Assembly (NCBI RefSeq): GCF_002105155.1
Contig: NW_019028994.1
Location: 310,001-374,000, forward strand
Length of the DNA: 64,000 bases
Reading direction: 5' to 3'
DNA from: Lobosporangium transversale
Lineage: Eukaryota; Mortierellomycota; Mortierellomycetes; Mortierellales; Mortierellaceae
Below the pieces are notes generated by a model. That model searched no databases. It saw nothing but the letters and a program-made list of their open reading frames with translations, and was not told the DNA's origin. The stretch's first letter is position 1. Each line of letters opens with the position of its first letter. The translations under genes and the position numbers were made by a program. Shown here one piece after another: positions 12,859 through 25,099 of this stretch.

Positions 12859-12926
12859 GATTTCTTTAGTCGTGAGATCTGCGTGAAAATGACATGGGCT
12901 AATCTTTGTTATTCGAGGAGGGTATA
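12859..12926 (-). pseudogene. Tail-only fragment of the NACHT-WD40 family
   Basis: About 65 bases resemble the extreme 3' end shared by the three larger copies (pattern TGAGxTCTGCxTGAAAxxACATG followed by a CTACATTTGT-like block). Only the last codons are present. It lies about 70 bases beyond the broken end of the 11.8-12.8 kb copy, suggesting a former tandem neighbour. The match is short, so this is a tentative call. Confidence 0.4.
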
Positions 12927-13184
12927 TGCAGCATGTGTTTGCCTGCAACTTTAAAGCCAAGCGCGTCCAGTGAACCAATGATAAGCCGCTATTCTCGTAG
13001 TAAGCTCAATCTGCCTCGGTTCAATCTCGGGTTCTTGGATTTAAAATTCTCAAGCTTTATTTCACGTCTTTTACATCAATAGCCATCAGAACAACCGGTT
13101 CTTCCTCTTCCCCTTCCTCTTAATCTTCCTCTTAATCTTCATCATAATCTTCTTCCTCATCCTCATCGTATAAATAGTATCGAA

Positions 13185-13508
13185 ATGAGTAACACACCAC
13201 TTCATAGTTCTAGCCGTATCTCATCTGGACCATTCACGCGTGATCCACTCGACATTGTGCCAAAGCTCAAACAATCTGTGATCAGTGGTCAATTGAAAAA
13301 GTAACCTCTTCAAGTGGCATTATCATTATCACAAGCACAAAAGCGCTTCATCAAAAAACCAGATCAACGGGCCTCATTTAATCATATCCATTTAGCAAAG
13401 AGACCAGGACTGCAAACGTGTACAACTATTACGTCCCCACCCCACTGCGCCCCCATGGCGCTACAGACTAATATAAATAGTCATGATCAGCGTAACAACT
13501 TACGGTAG
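13185..13508 (+). pseudogene. Single frame of 107 codons interrupted by one stop
   Basis: An ATG at 13185 opens 39 codons (MSNTPLHSSSRISSGPF...) ending in TAA at 13302-13304. The same frame then continues 67 codons to 13508 (VALSLSQAQKRFIKKPDQRA...). No intron can remove the stop, because the GT...AG around it is only 14 bases apart. It may be a recently nonsense-mutated small gene or a remnant of a longer one. The product is not recognised and there is no supporting neighbour. Confidence 0.35.
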
Positions 13509-14047
13509 ACTCCATGAAATAAATATCGTCCATACCTAGACTTACTCTGCTTGTTACTATTTACAAGAGCAAAAAAGCTCTTAATGAGTGAATAGATGCA
13601 GTAAAGCTATGACGAGCAGAAGTAGGGCCACCAGAGTCCCTCAAAGGTCGTTTCTGGTGATAAAATAGACATGTTGCTTAATGGTCCCGTTTAATGTCAG
13701 CTTTCAGTGCTCCTGGATGAGATTTCATCCTTGGATCAGGATTGGGTTCTCGCTTTCTTCTTTATCCTCCCTTGAATAGAGCGAACAATTTTTTGCCCCT
13801 TCTTCGGTGGATTAAAGATTGAATTGAATGTAGCACAGATGTCAGAATCTTATATCTTTTCACCTTGAGGACGTAATGATAACGATGTGAAGCCTTTGGG
13901 TTTTGTCGTATACTAAGCAAGAGCTTACCCAAAATATGAAACGATAAAACCAAAACCACGGCATTGCTATGCATTTCCTACTCATTGGTTTATGAAACGT
14001 CATTCTTCTTGTCCTCCCTTTGCTCTTTACGCGCTTTTAACAGTAAG

Positions 14048-14078
<31 letters not shown>

Positions 14079-14314
14079 TCGACCTCAAGGTTCTTATTTT
14101 CTAGTATCTCGGACTGGTCACACATGATTTTTATTATTATTTGTTCATGTCCCAAGGACATATCCTGTTTTCCATTGAAGACAGGAAAAAGTATTGCAAT
14201 ACCATCGACTTGTTGGCAAAGTCATTTACTTCCTTTACCTTTCCCTTCGGCAGTTATATATTATTATTCGACCGATCTATTTTTTTTGGCCCTCTAAGCT
14301 TCTGCAGTATCATC
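13509..14314. other. Spacer before the transporter pseudogene
   Basis: No gene is supported. A run of about 30 A ends near 14076. The last 100 bases are the presumed leader of the transporter gene. Confidence 0.55.
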
Positions 14315-16048
14315 ATGAGTAAAGTCAGTTCACCCAACTCAGACCAAGAGGAGACTCTTACAAATAGTGATTCTAGTTTTGTTCAAGAGAAGACAGACGA
14401 AAGCTCGCCTAGCCTAGCCTACGAATCCGCGATACAGGACAATAAACTTGATCTGGATAAGGATGAGCGTTACGATACCCCATACCATAGTCGTCCTGTG
14501 TCTGTCGATACGTCGTCGACAGTTGAAGGTGAAGAAGATGGGGCTGTAATGGAGTCTGGATTCCGAGGCTATCTTATTGTCCTTGGATGTTTCTTGGTAA
14601 GAGACTTGACATGTTTTTTTTTTTTATAACGAAAAAACGATATCATTTTCCGTTTGTGGAGAAGCGCGTTTGATCCAGCAATACATGTTTGTCGCTGGTT
14701 AAAAACAAAGATTCGCTGAACATATACGTCCCAGACATGAAACTTTACAAGGGCTCTTTGCAGATCCGGTATTGATGGAATAACCTGTTGATCAGAGAAC
14801 TTCTTTTTCCTAAATATTTCTTTGTATACGAACTACATCCCTCTCTGGGGTTAATCTATTAGTCTAACTCGCTTCTTCCTCATTCCTGCTGACGATAATA
14901 ATACGGGTAACTTAGACCCTTATGACTGCAATCGGCTACGCCCTCATGTATGGCATTTTTCAGTCTCATTACACAGACATTTATGCCGCACAAGGTGCAG
15001 CCGCCTCTAGTGTCTCCATTGTCGGATCCCTGGCTGTTGGTTTCCAGTTTGGTTTCTGCATTATCGCCGGCCCCGTAATGAATCGCTTTGGTTACAAGGT
15101 CGTCCTCTGGTCTGGTAGCATCATCGGCTCACTGGGCTTGCTGCTTGCGTCATGGGGCACTAAACTTTGGCATCTATATCTTACCCAGGGCGTCATGTTC
15201 GGCATTGGCGTCTCACTTCTTAACCTCGCTGCGACTGCTATCCCTCCTCTGTGGTTCGAGAAGCGTCGTTCGCTCGCTATGGCCTTATCTACGGTTTTGT
15301 AATGCCTGCATTGATCAATACTGTAGGGCTTTATTGGGCCCTTCGCATGTTTGCAATCTTTCATTTTGTCTGCACAGCATTCGCTTCGATTGTGATGCGA
15401 GCACCTCGTCAGCTCTCAGGCCCACCGATTGAAGTCCGCAAGGATGCGATCAATCTTCAAATCCTCAAAAATCCACGCTTCATACTCTTGTTCATAAGCA
15501 CTGCTTTTTTCGGATTTGGATACATGATTCCATTCACTTATATCCCCTCCTACGCTAAGGATATTGTTAGCCTTGACCCAAATATCCAAGGTGCTCATTT
15601 AATATCTATAATGTCAGCCGCCAACGCTGTGGGTCTTATCACAGTAGGGTTCGCCGCTGATTACATAGGAGCCATCCGAGTGACCGCATTTATATTTGTG
15701 GCAGCTGGAGCATCTTGTTTCGTTTGGATGTTTTCGCATTCGTACGGTGCCCTTCTTGGGTTTTCTATCCTGTACGGCCTCTTCTCGGGTGGGTTCTTCA
15801 TTTTGGTGGCGTCAATTATAGCTAACATCATAGGTTTGGCTAATTTGGGATCTGGCTTGACAATTATCTTTCTGTTCAATACGCCCGGCAACTTGGTTAC
15901 TCTTCCTATTGCTGGCAAGATGGTGGAGTCCGCTGGTGGCTACAGGACGATGATTGGGTACAACGCAGCCATGTACTTCAGTGCGGCCCTATTTCTGTGC
16001 ATCCTAATGCTTTATAATCATCACACCAGTAGGGTTAATGCTGCTTGA
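14315..16048 (+). pseudogene. MFS monocarboxylate-type transporter, broken by an internal deletion
   Basis: Exon 1 (14315-14596, starting MSKVSSPNSDQEET) gives an acidic cytosolic tail and the start of helix 1. An intron of about 320 bases follows, and exon 2 begins at 14916. The sequence is a typical fungal MCT (SLC16-like) protein: FQSHYTDIYAAQGAAASSVSIVGS, FGIGVSLLNLAATAIPPLWFEKRRSLAMA, and after the break a full C-terminal six-helix half. At about 15285 the family motif following FEKRRSLAMG (usually a GSG..GG loop) is missing, and the frame jumps directly to LIYGFVMPALINT. The 5' frame ends in a TAA at 15300-15302. No GT-AG pair rescues it. The gene is probably dead, unless the assembly is wrong here. 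An intact version would import small carboxylates or act at the plasma membrane. Confidence 0.8.
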
Positions 16049-16472
16049 CCAAAATAAAAAAGATTCCTTACTTATCCTAACCCTCAAGCTTACAACAAAA
16101 AAAAAAAAAAAAAAAAAAAAAATAGTATGTAGTAAAACCATCTCAATACCGCGTTCAACGCCATAATTGGACGCGAATTTTTTTTTTTTAGACATAAGCT
16201 CCTTTCACATGGAATATGCATGTATATGCGCTTCTTACCAAAAGTCACCCGTTTGAGGTTTATGATTCACAGGGACTACATGCATATTACTACATTTGGA
16301 GGATCAAAGGTTTGTAGTATGTCAACACAAGAGGGAATGTTGAAGAGCCTCTGTATGAAGACAGAGCAATAGGCCTTGCGGGCCGAAAAAGCAACTATAA
16401 TCATCACGCTCAATACAGAATGGTTATTACTTCCTCGTGTATGTAATATTCTTATCGGCATTTACTATTTAA
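16049..16472. other. Spacer between transporter pseudogene and NLR-like fragment
   Basis: It contains a run of about 30 A (16098-16124) and no recognisable gene. Confidence 0.6.
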
Positions 16473-17705
16473 TGGCTCCCTTAGTTGTGAGGTCTGCATG
16501 AAATAACGTCCAAAACTACATTTGTCGCACATGCTGTATTTGAACTGATAGTCTTTGATCGATCTACAAGGTGCTGTTGCTGCTGTCAATGGTATCCTTT
16601 CTCTCAAAAGTACTACCTCCGAAGCTGTCTCTGCTTGGTCTTGATGAGGATTCGCTTGACTTGAAGAGACATTGAACTTGGGTGTCATGGATTGTTGCTA
16701 CAGTCTGTTTAGACGCCTCATACACGGCTAATGAAAGAGACTGCTCGCTTATAGCTCCTCGTTGCTCCAGGAGCTTCCTGTTGACTTCACTCAATCCAAC
16801 CACATCTTGAATACGCATATTACAAGCATTAAGAGCTGTTTGTATGGTACTCCATTTCAGCTGATGCTGATATTGGTCGTTCTCCTGCATAATCTACCAC
16901 ATCCGAATAGAACCATCTGCACATCCTGTGACCAGAAAGTAGCCTTCTTCATAGCTATTCCATACAAACGTTTCAACAGCTCCACCTTCTGGCAAGATTT
17001 CAACCAAATAATGGCCTGTCTCTGGATCCCACACTCGCACGGTGCTATCACAACTGCTTGAGGCAAGGTATTTTCCATCAGACGAATAAGATACCTCAGT
17101 GATAGTACCGGTATGCCCTTTAAGTGTATGTAGGACTAGTAGGAAGTAGACAAAGGCGATATACAAGCTGATGGATATCATTCAGATGAGCTCCAGGTCT
17201 TGGTAAGGTGTGCTTGATGGCCATTGGAGGGTCATTGTGATTGAATATATCCTTTGAAATAGTTACAATGGTATGTGCTGGTACTGTTTTAACTGTTCTA
17301 TCCGACTTGTCGTTACTGATTTCACTACTTCCTTGTCTGGCGTTTTTAATACTGCCGTTGTTATTGTTTTCTCGGATATATCCCCATTTCTCAGCTTTCT
17401 TCTCACGTCTTTGAGCGCCATTCGAATGACCCAGCTGTTCAAATAGACGAGCAAGCTCATGGTAGGCTGAGGTGATACTTTGGTGTAATACCATGTCTTC
17501 AATGGGGATTGAAGAGGCAGAGGAGTTTGAGGCGATGGACTTTTGCTTAGGCCTCTGAATCCGAGAAAGCACAGAGTCAGCATCGAGACAGAGCTCCAAT
17601 TATGTCGTTATCGTCGTCTATGGTGCGAGCGCCCTCGATGTAGAGCCTGAAGAGCCTCAGGGCCTGTGCTGGCGAGAGTATGCTTCTTGGGGGAGTTTTT
17701 GTAGC
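16473..17705 (-). pseudogene. Internally deleted NACHT-WD40 gene copy
   Basis: The minus strand starts with an ATG at 17705 and the family N-terminus (AQALRLFRLYIEGAR, compared with AQALRLFDFYIEGAR in the long copy). A 2-base loss near 17598 shifts the frame before ELCLDADSVLSRIQ. The N-terminal part runs to LVYRLCLLPTS and then jumps at about 17135 straight into the penultimate WD repeat (LHTLKGHTGTITEVSYS). About 4.9 kb, including the NACHT and most WD repeats, is missing relative to the long copy. A TAG replaces a glutamine codon after SIRMW near 16896, and the tail has a further frame change. Both ends of the gene are present, so this is a deletion derivative rather than a truncated copy. 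It cannot make a functional receptor. Confidence 0.85.
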
Positions 17706-18077
17706 GCCAAACATGGAGTATTGTTTCCCTTTTTCTTCTTTGGGCTGTATAGACTATTCATTCCCGAGGAAGCAGAGTGGTAATGGTTGTTAGCTGTGAT
17801 ATTTATGAGCGGATGGCGCTCTTATTGTTAGTTCGGAGTGGATATCAGTCTTTTTACACTTTTTGATTCGACTGAGCACTTGACTGTGACGTGTGGTGAA
17901 GAGAGTCAAGAACAGGAAGGAGAGATGCCATTTATTTATTTTGTTTCTTTCAGGAACTCCTTTCCATCTGTCTCTCTTCCTCTCTTCTTTGTCTTCATCC
18001 TCACTTCTTCAGTCCTCTTGTCAGACACATTCATTCGTATACATCTTTGTGGACACTTTATAGTCATTTAATCAACC
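17706..18077. other. Divergent promoter region
   Basis: Shared upstream DNA between the deleted NLR-like copy (-) and the exonuclease gene (+). CT-rich stretches lie at about 17940-18020, close to the exonuclease start. No clear TATA box. Confidence 0.5.
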
Positions 18078-19205
18078 ATGTTGACCACTTCATTTCTGCA
18101 ATTGCATACAGCAATGTATGAATGGAATAAAGAATGCCCACAGGATCTCAAGAGGGACCTTGACGTGTTCTTTGGTTCGAAAGAGTTCCTCGATAGACCC
18201 GATGTCTTTTACAAAGGTGTGCCATCTTGTCTTTTTACACTATTGAATAGTTGGAGTTTTGGTAATTTTTCTTTTCTCTTTCTTTCTTTACAAATAAATA
18301 ACAAATATTTATATATATTTCATAGGCATGGAGGATTCCTCTCAAAAATGGGTTGCTTTGATTTCAATGACTGGCTTAGAAGAGACAAGGGCGATGTTAT
18401 CAAGGGTATTGGAGTACGACTTTACACAACTGCATGAGGCACGGAATGGAACATTTTCAAAAATCTCTGCTGCGCCTCGAATGCCATTGGCGGCGGCGTA
18501 TAATAAATTCCTCAAGGATCTTGTCAGGGACAACAAAGCGCTCAAGAGACAACACAAGATCACGGGCTGGACTCGAGAATTGGATCGAGCTACAGAGATG
18601 ATTATGTTGGGGCCCAAAAATGATGCGACAACAACAACAACAACAACAGCAACAAGTCAAAGAGAGGATCCTACAAAAGTCAAGCCTCGACTTTTGACCC
18701 CATTAGAATATGCAGCAGCACAACATGGCATGTGGTTTATCTCGGTGGATATTGAATCATTTGAGTTTGATCACTCCAAGATCCTAGAGATTGGATGGTC
18801 GATTCATGACTCGAGGCTCAACAAAATGTTCGATAAACATTATGCGATTTCAGAATACCGTCATCTCAAGAATGGGAAATATGTAGCGGATCGACGAGAT
18901 CGCTTCATATTTGGACAGACCATCTGGGCAAGTTTACAGGATGCGATCGCAGTCTTCCAAGAGGATTTGACAAAGGCCACCAAGAGGAATCCTGAGGGAG
19001 TCTTTGCGTTGATTGCTCATGACATGTCGAGCGATGAGGGTTATTTGCGGAAGATGGGCGTTATCTTCCCAGAGAAGATGGTGAAATTTGATACATTGCA
19101 TTTGAATGGTGCTAGAGCCAAAGATGCAACCATGACTGGATTAGGCAGATTATTGGATGAATTGGACATTGAAAACTATTCTCTCCATAATGCAGGTAAA
19201 AGAAG

Positions 19206-19239
<34 letters not shown>

Positions 19240-19410
19240 GGTTCTTCTTTCATAACTTGCTCTTATTGTCCTTTCGATATAAACTCATTCTTCGTCTTCT
19301 TTCTTCCTTTAGGAAATGATGCCCATTATACAATGGAATTGTTCCTTTGGCTTGTCCGAAATCATGAGGCACAAAAGGTTGCTGCGGCCCAAGAGAATTT
19401 GCCAAATTAA
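18078..19410 (+). CDS. Gfd2/YDR514C-like DEDDh exonuclease-fold protein
   Basis: Three exons (18078-18216, 18326-19195, 19313-19410) give 368 residues in one frame. The C-terminal 200 residues carry the RNase H-fold DEDDh pattern: WFISVDIESFE (first Asp-x-Glu, near residue 188), LIAHDMSSDEGYL (second Asp, near 279), and YSLHNAGNDAHYTM (His and last Asp, near 338). HNAGNDA.YTM is the signature of the fungal Gfd2/YDR514C family, linked in yeast to the mRNA-export factor Dbp5. The catalytic residues are all present, so nuclease activity is plausible but unproven. The N-terminal 170 residues are helical and unassigned. The last intron holds about 35 A in a row. Confidence 0.85.
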
Positions 19411-19837
19411 ATGATTAAAAAAAAAGCAGCGAAGGACATTGTACTTTATTCTTTTTTTTTTTTTTTCTTTTTTTTTTCTTCTTCTTCTTCTTTACTTTTC
19501 TTTTCATACTCTTTTATCTTTCTGCTATTCCTTCCTTTCTGTGTTTGTAAAAAAAGAAAAGAAAAGAATACTTGTATCTTTACCAATGTTACGAACAAGA
19601 AGCGAAAAATTGCATATACATTCATACAAAGCCGATACATCAAAAGTTTTCTATTACGAGAAATATGTAGTGAGTGAACTCAATAAAAAAAAATAAAAAA
19701 AAATGAAATTGCTTTATGCTTGTACATGCATATGCCATTCAAATCTCTGTTTTTTTTTATTTTTATTTTTATTTTTATTTTTATTTTTATTTTTATTTTT
19801 TGGAAGGGAAAGAGATGGATATTTGTTCAATGTTAAG

Positions 19838-19873
<36 letters not shown>

Positions 19874-21276
19874 TAGACTCTGATACTTGTCTTTCCTGTG
19901 AGGTTTGGTAAGGAAGAAGGAGCCCCTGGGGAGACGACAGAACTGTAATCTCTGTTGGCTATTGCGTCCTTATCTCTTACCTCATTACCATCACTGCTAT
20001 CACCATCACCGTCCTGTCACTGCTCATACCACCTCTCAACCTTACTCACAAGTTCTTCGATCCAGAACTGATGTTCATTATCAAATGAGCATCCCCAAGC
20101 ACCTCCCAATCCCCTACGATCCGGATATGGACACTGAGACAGATTAACCCTCCTCTAGTGCAGATGTGATCGTGAATGGATGCCATTAAAAACATAAAGA
20201 TATCTGGACAATTCAGAAAGACATATTGCCCAGCTTTAGCTCGGAAGTAGAAACATGAAAATATACCGCTATTACTATTGCTATGATTATTGTTAATGAT
20301 TATTACTATAATTACTCTCGTCCAACGTGCAACCCGTTGAAGAAGAAAAAAAAAGAAAAAAAGTTCGCGTTTGGATTTGAACTTGGATCACTTTTTGATA
20401 GATAAAGTACAATCTTGGTAATAGGGCTTTTCCTTGTTGGATATCGGGTCCAGATCTCTCGCGTTCGCTCCAAGAGTTAGGCCACCAAGGAACTCAAGGT
20501 GGATTTGTAGGGACTAGGAGAGGATTTGCAATAGGTGTAAGTCTCTGCATGAAAGAAGCAGAATGCACCGGGATACACCGATCGTATATCGCTAATGAGA
20601 TATAAAAGATTAGAGTCTGGAAAAGACACCAAAAGAATAATAATAATAATAAAAAATCCGATGTCCTAATGTTATACCACATTCATAAAAAAAAGATAAA
20701 TAAAAGAAATGCTTCATTTCTATCTTTATTTTTTTTATTTTTGCGCCTATAAACCCACTCAGCAGCTTCTTGATATTAAGATTTTTATGTTTGGTTTGAT
20801 GAAAATAGGATCTTAGGCTCCTCTTCGTTACTCCTTTCCCCGTCATAAAACCCTCTGTTGCCAGCCAGCTATTTTAAGAGATGTTTACCATGAAGCTACA
20901 AAATCAAGTATGAGGTCTGATCTGCTTCCTTGAATTAACTACTTGGACTAAAGCTTTAGCTTTGAGCAAATATGTAATATCGGACATTGAATTCCTATAC
21001 GCGTTCTATTTTTTTTTTTTTTCTTTTGTGGCAAAATATGTAGCCAAGACACGCGACGTGACGCGATACGACATGCATAAATGTAGCAATTTTTTTTATT
21101 GTTTAATGGCTGTATAAATATTGTGCAGTGAGGCAATGTAATATACAATATAGAATGAGATCTTGAACAAAGAAAGAAGTAAGGGACTTGAATTAAAATA
21201 AAATAAAAATAATAAAATAAAAAAGATAATAGAAAAAAAAGCTTCTAAAAAATAAAAATTATATATTTTACAATTT
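19411..21276. other. Spacer rich in simple repeats
   Basis: 1.9 kb between convergent genes. It holds T-rich and A-rich runs, a (TTTTA)n array and a run of about 35 A near 19840. An 80-codon open frame at 19905-20147 has no recognisable domain, and I do not call it a gene. Confidence 0.6.
19756..19800. repeat. (TTTTTA)n microsatellite
   Basis: Seven or so near-identical 6-base units of T5A/T4A type. Confidence 0.9.
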
Positions 21277-24200
21277 CTACATGGTAGTACTTCGCTGCAA
21301 TATTTCACGCTCGGATGCCATGGACGATACGGGACTACTATTCCCACCAGCGGTACTACTATCATCATCACCACTACTACGTCCACCCTTCCCAGATCGC
21401 CTTCGGCGGTTCGACCGTGCTAGACGAGCCTTCACAGAATCGATCAACTGTTCACGCTGTTCTCCAAATCTCCAAACTTTGAGCAATGACCCGATTTCCT
21501 GGATTCGACTAATGGATGCAGCTGCTATAGCAATCGATTTTGGTGTAACAGCATTGCTGCTGCTGCCACCGCTACTGCCACCACCTCCATTGCTGAGATT
21601 AACATTGATACTTTTCTTTTGAGGACTATTCGACAAAGATAACACAGTGCTCGCGCTATTACTGATGACGCTGTCCCGCCTATGGCGTGAGAGAAAAGTC
21701 GAGGCAGATGAGCAAGTTGACTCGAAGGAGGAACGTGTTGTTGCCATGTCGCTTTCACTATACTGACTCTGACTCTGACCATGCGGATGAGCTGCCGAAT
21801 TGAGTGCGCTCAACATCTCTTCAATCAACTGAAGAGCATCATCAAGAACATATGCCTCACTCATCACTAGACTTATCTCTAGCAGCACTGCCACAATTGG
21901 TCGCATTCCCAATCGGATGGCTTGGAAAAGTACATGCTGATTCTTGGGATGGGCTGGTGGGTATGGATCATCATACTCCAGAGTGGTTTCCAATTGAACG
22001 CCACAGTCCACAACTAGCCATCGTATCAACTCTGCTAGTTTCTTGAGGGTTTCTTCCTTGGCTTCCTCTTCGGATGTCAAAATTATATTTCCTGAATTCA
22101 TCAACTCTGGTTGGGTAGAAGATAAAGATTCGTTATTGTCAACAACAGTGCTATTTCTGGTCAGGTTTTGTCCATTGGATGAGCTGCCTGAAGATAAGGT
22201 AGAGATTGTAGACATTCTTCGATTGTGGCCTCCAAATTGCCCAAGCATGGCTAGTCCTGAGCTAGCTGCAGCAGGTAATCCATTACGGTTGGCTGTAGAT
22301 GATGATGGCGTGTTCTCGAATGTTGTCAAGTCCACGGCTGCTAGTCGATCAATGCTCTTACTCTTGAGTAAGATTTGGATCACGCCTTCATGTCGTTTCG
22401 TTAGTGCGTTCACATCCGCTCCAGCATCGACCAATATCTTGAGTGCTGCTGCAGGGTCCTGGTTATAGTGCGCTACAAAATGCAGAGCCGTCCACTGATT
22501 GTTATCCCGCGCATTCACATCGATTCCGCGGGTCAAGAGCAGCATCATGGCATCCAAATGGGGTTTCTCGCTCGCACTTAACAAGTGAAGAGCTGTCCAC
22601 ATGACTGGTCCCTTTGCATCTAGATCAGCTCCAGAGTCCAATAGTAGGCGCATGGATTCCAAAGGTGATGACTTTGCTCTTTCGGCCAAATAATGTAGCG
22701 GTGTTTGACGGGCAGAGCTGACTGCATTCGGGTTAGCTCCTCGATCTAGTAAGAACTGGAGCACAGCAGGTGGTGGTGGGTTAGGTCGCGAGCAGAGATG
22801 ATGGAGGATTGTCTGTTTCGTCTTTTGATCGAATGCATTGATTTCTGCGCCACGGTTGATCAAGAGCTCCAGAGCTGGGATACTAGGGACCTGCTGTGGG
22901 TTCTCTATATCAGTCACAGCAGCAATTAATGGTGTATGGTCCGTGAGAGGGTCTCGCTGATTGACAGAGATACCTTGAGAGAGTAATGAGTTGATGCTCT
23001 TGGTGTCACCCTTGGCTGCTGCTTCCCAGATATGGAGTGCTTTACGTTTTGGCGATGCTGGAGGTGAATTGAGAGACATGTCGAGTGCTTTGCGAAGGAT
23101 TGATGTGCGTTTCTTAATTTGATTAGGTGACTTTGGTGTCAGTGGCTCAATCAGTGATCTTGAACTATAACCATTGTTTTCAAGGGTCGGCGTACTAGAC
23201 TCTAAATAGAGAGATAAAAAAAAAAAAAAAAAAAAAAAAAGACAGACAGACCAGATCAGACCAGATCAGATCAGAGCACTTAAAAATATATAACTTTAGT
23301 TGCATATTTGTGAGCTCAAGGGAAATTGTTCTACCCTACCTGCAATGACAGAGGGTGTGGTGACGACTGAGATCAGTGAGATGGGCTTTTTGGCATTCAA
23401 CTGAATACCGGTCGTTCCTTTGCTAATAGGCTCACGCACATGTAGATCAAAGGATGTGTTGGCCATTTCTTTCAGTTGTGATCGAATAACTAACAAACCG
23501 GGCCGTTGAGCAGGATCACGCGAGCATATCTTTCGGATAAGTGACTCTAATGCTGCAGGTAGTGCTAATGTTCCTTGTGATGTTGAGAGGGTCGGGATTG
23601 GTGAAGATCTTCCTGAGGCTGCTGCTGCTCTCTCGCGAAACTGAAGAGAATTCTCTGTTGAGGCAGAGGATGAGGTCAGGAATTGACTAGCGAGGGATCG
23701 ATGGCCGGTCAGGATCTCTAGCATGATGACACCAAAAGAATAAATATCGGATGCAGTTGTACATGGGTTCAATTCTGGATTGGCCCGTCGCTCTGGAGCG
23801 GTGTAGATGAGACCCTTTTCATAAACACCTCCTGAATGGATCCATCTAGTTCCGGATTTAGGAGAGGTGACTGGTAATGATGCAGAACTTGGGTCTGTAA
23901 CGGGCTCTGGTCCGCGTGTGGAACGCGAGATTTGGCCGAAATCTGTAAGGACAGCGATAGGGCCAGTAGGGCCCTTTTCGACTAGGACGTTGTCGCTATG
24001 CAAGTTCATGTGCAAGAGCCCGCGCTCATGCAGATGCAGCAATCCGCTAGCAACCCCTCGAATCAGGCGAACCTTATCCATCCAGTCTAACGCTTTTCCC
24101 TGAGGAGATTTTAGATATTCGTGCAGCGTTCCATGAGCCGCGGGTTTAGTCACGATCCAATCCCGCGCAGCAACGCGTTGTGGGGAGGCAGGAGTAGTAG

Positions 24201-24945
24201 TGTTTGAAGAAAGAGAGAGGGTGGAGATGGTGTTTGTCACTAGGCCAAAAGAACTTGTTCTTCTGGACCAACTACCGTGGTTATTTCTACTATTGGTTTC
24301 GTTCCTGGGTGAATTGAGGGTGGATGAGGAGGCAGAGGGATGTTCGCGTGCAGCGCCGATGAAGACAACAAGGTTAGGTGCCTGAGGTACATCGCGCAAT
24401 TTGCTAAAGGCATGCAACAGGTCGCGAAAGTCTGCAGCATGGCGACAACACTTTAGGACAACGGGTTTGTATTCTGGATCGTCTGATGAGGCGTTGGCAG
24501 GTGGGGTGGATGTGGATGTGGATGACAGGGTGGTGTGGACAGATGCAGTGGAGGTCTGCGCAGGTGTGATCAGGGTGCCTCCATAAACCTCTGAATACTC
24601 TGTAGCCTTTATGAGTGGATGTTTTATTATCTATGGAAAGATCAGGGCCAAGGACAGGAGAAAGCATGAGGCCATAAGACTGATTAGTTTTTCTGTAGTA
24701 GCTAAAGCAAGCCTGTGTATAAGAGAGAGAAAGAGAGAGAGTGTGGTGTATTTGTGTCAAACTTGATCATGTCCTGCAGGACAAGAATAAAAAGAAGAGC
24801 CGACAGAATGGACACAGCCCAGAGCGAGAATGATTCGGACGCGGTAAAAGGTACAGATGTGCATGGAGGAGAAGATATGTTTTCGCTGACAAAAGAGTTG
24901 GTCGCTGCTTACATTGTTAAAGTCGATAGTAGGGACCATAGTCAT
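21277..24945 (-). CDS. Protein pseudokinase with ankyrin repeats
   Basis: Three exons on the minus strand (24945-24913, 24630-23340, 23201-21277) give 1082 residues in frame. The start ccaccATG fits a strong context. Residues ~12-440 form a protein-kinase domain: KATEYSEVYGG (glycine loop position), PVVLKCC (the ATP-binding Lys), HMNLHSDNVLV in place of HRDLKxxN, LTDFGQ, TAPERR and SDIYSFGV. The catalytic Asp of HRD is Asn, so phosphotransfer is doubtful. After a linker, five to seven ankyrin repeats follow (about residues 455-690; HIWEAAAKGDTKSINSLLSQG, ARQTPLHYLAER, NNQWTALHFVAHYNQ). The tail is Ser/Asn/Gly-rich and ends in a basic segment. A scaffold or sensor role is likely, but it is not a named gene. 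It is transcribed away from the RRM gene across a 745-base shared upstream region. Confidence 0.85.
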
Positions 24946-25031
24946 GGTGGAGTGTGAAGCAGTAAAAAATTGAAACAATGGATGACAATAACTAGACTAG
25001 GCTTAAAAAAGTAGTGGAGAGAATGAAGACT

Positions 25032-25033
<2 letters not shown>

Positions 25034-25095
<62 letters not shown>
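25034..25095. repeat. (GA)n microsatellite in a divergent promoter
   Basis: About 30 AG units, almost pure, between the pseudokinase start (24945) and the RRM gene start (25691). The rest of 24946-25690 is AG-rich, then CT/TTC-rich toward the RRM start, with GGTATTT repeats near 25280-25320. No other gene is seen there. Confidence 0.95.

Positions 25096-25099
<4 letters not shown>

Noticed and set aside
20366..20400. A tRNA-like B box on the minus strand (AGTTCAAATCC) followed by a T run
   Set aside because: The bases on both sides cannot form a T stem, and no acceptor or anticodon stem pairs. It is not a tRNA; a very old tRNA-derived SINE cannot be shown.
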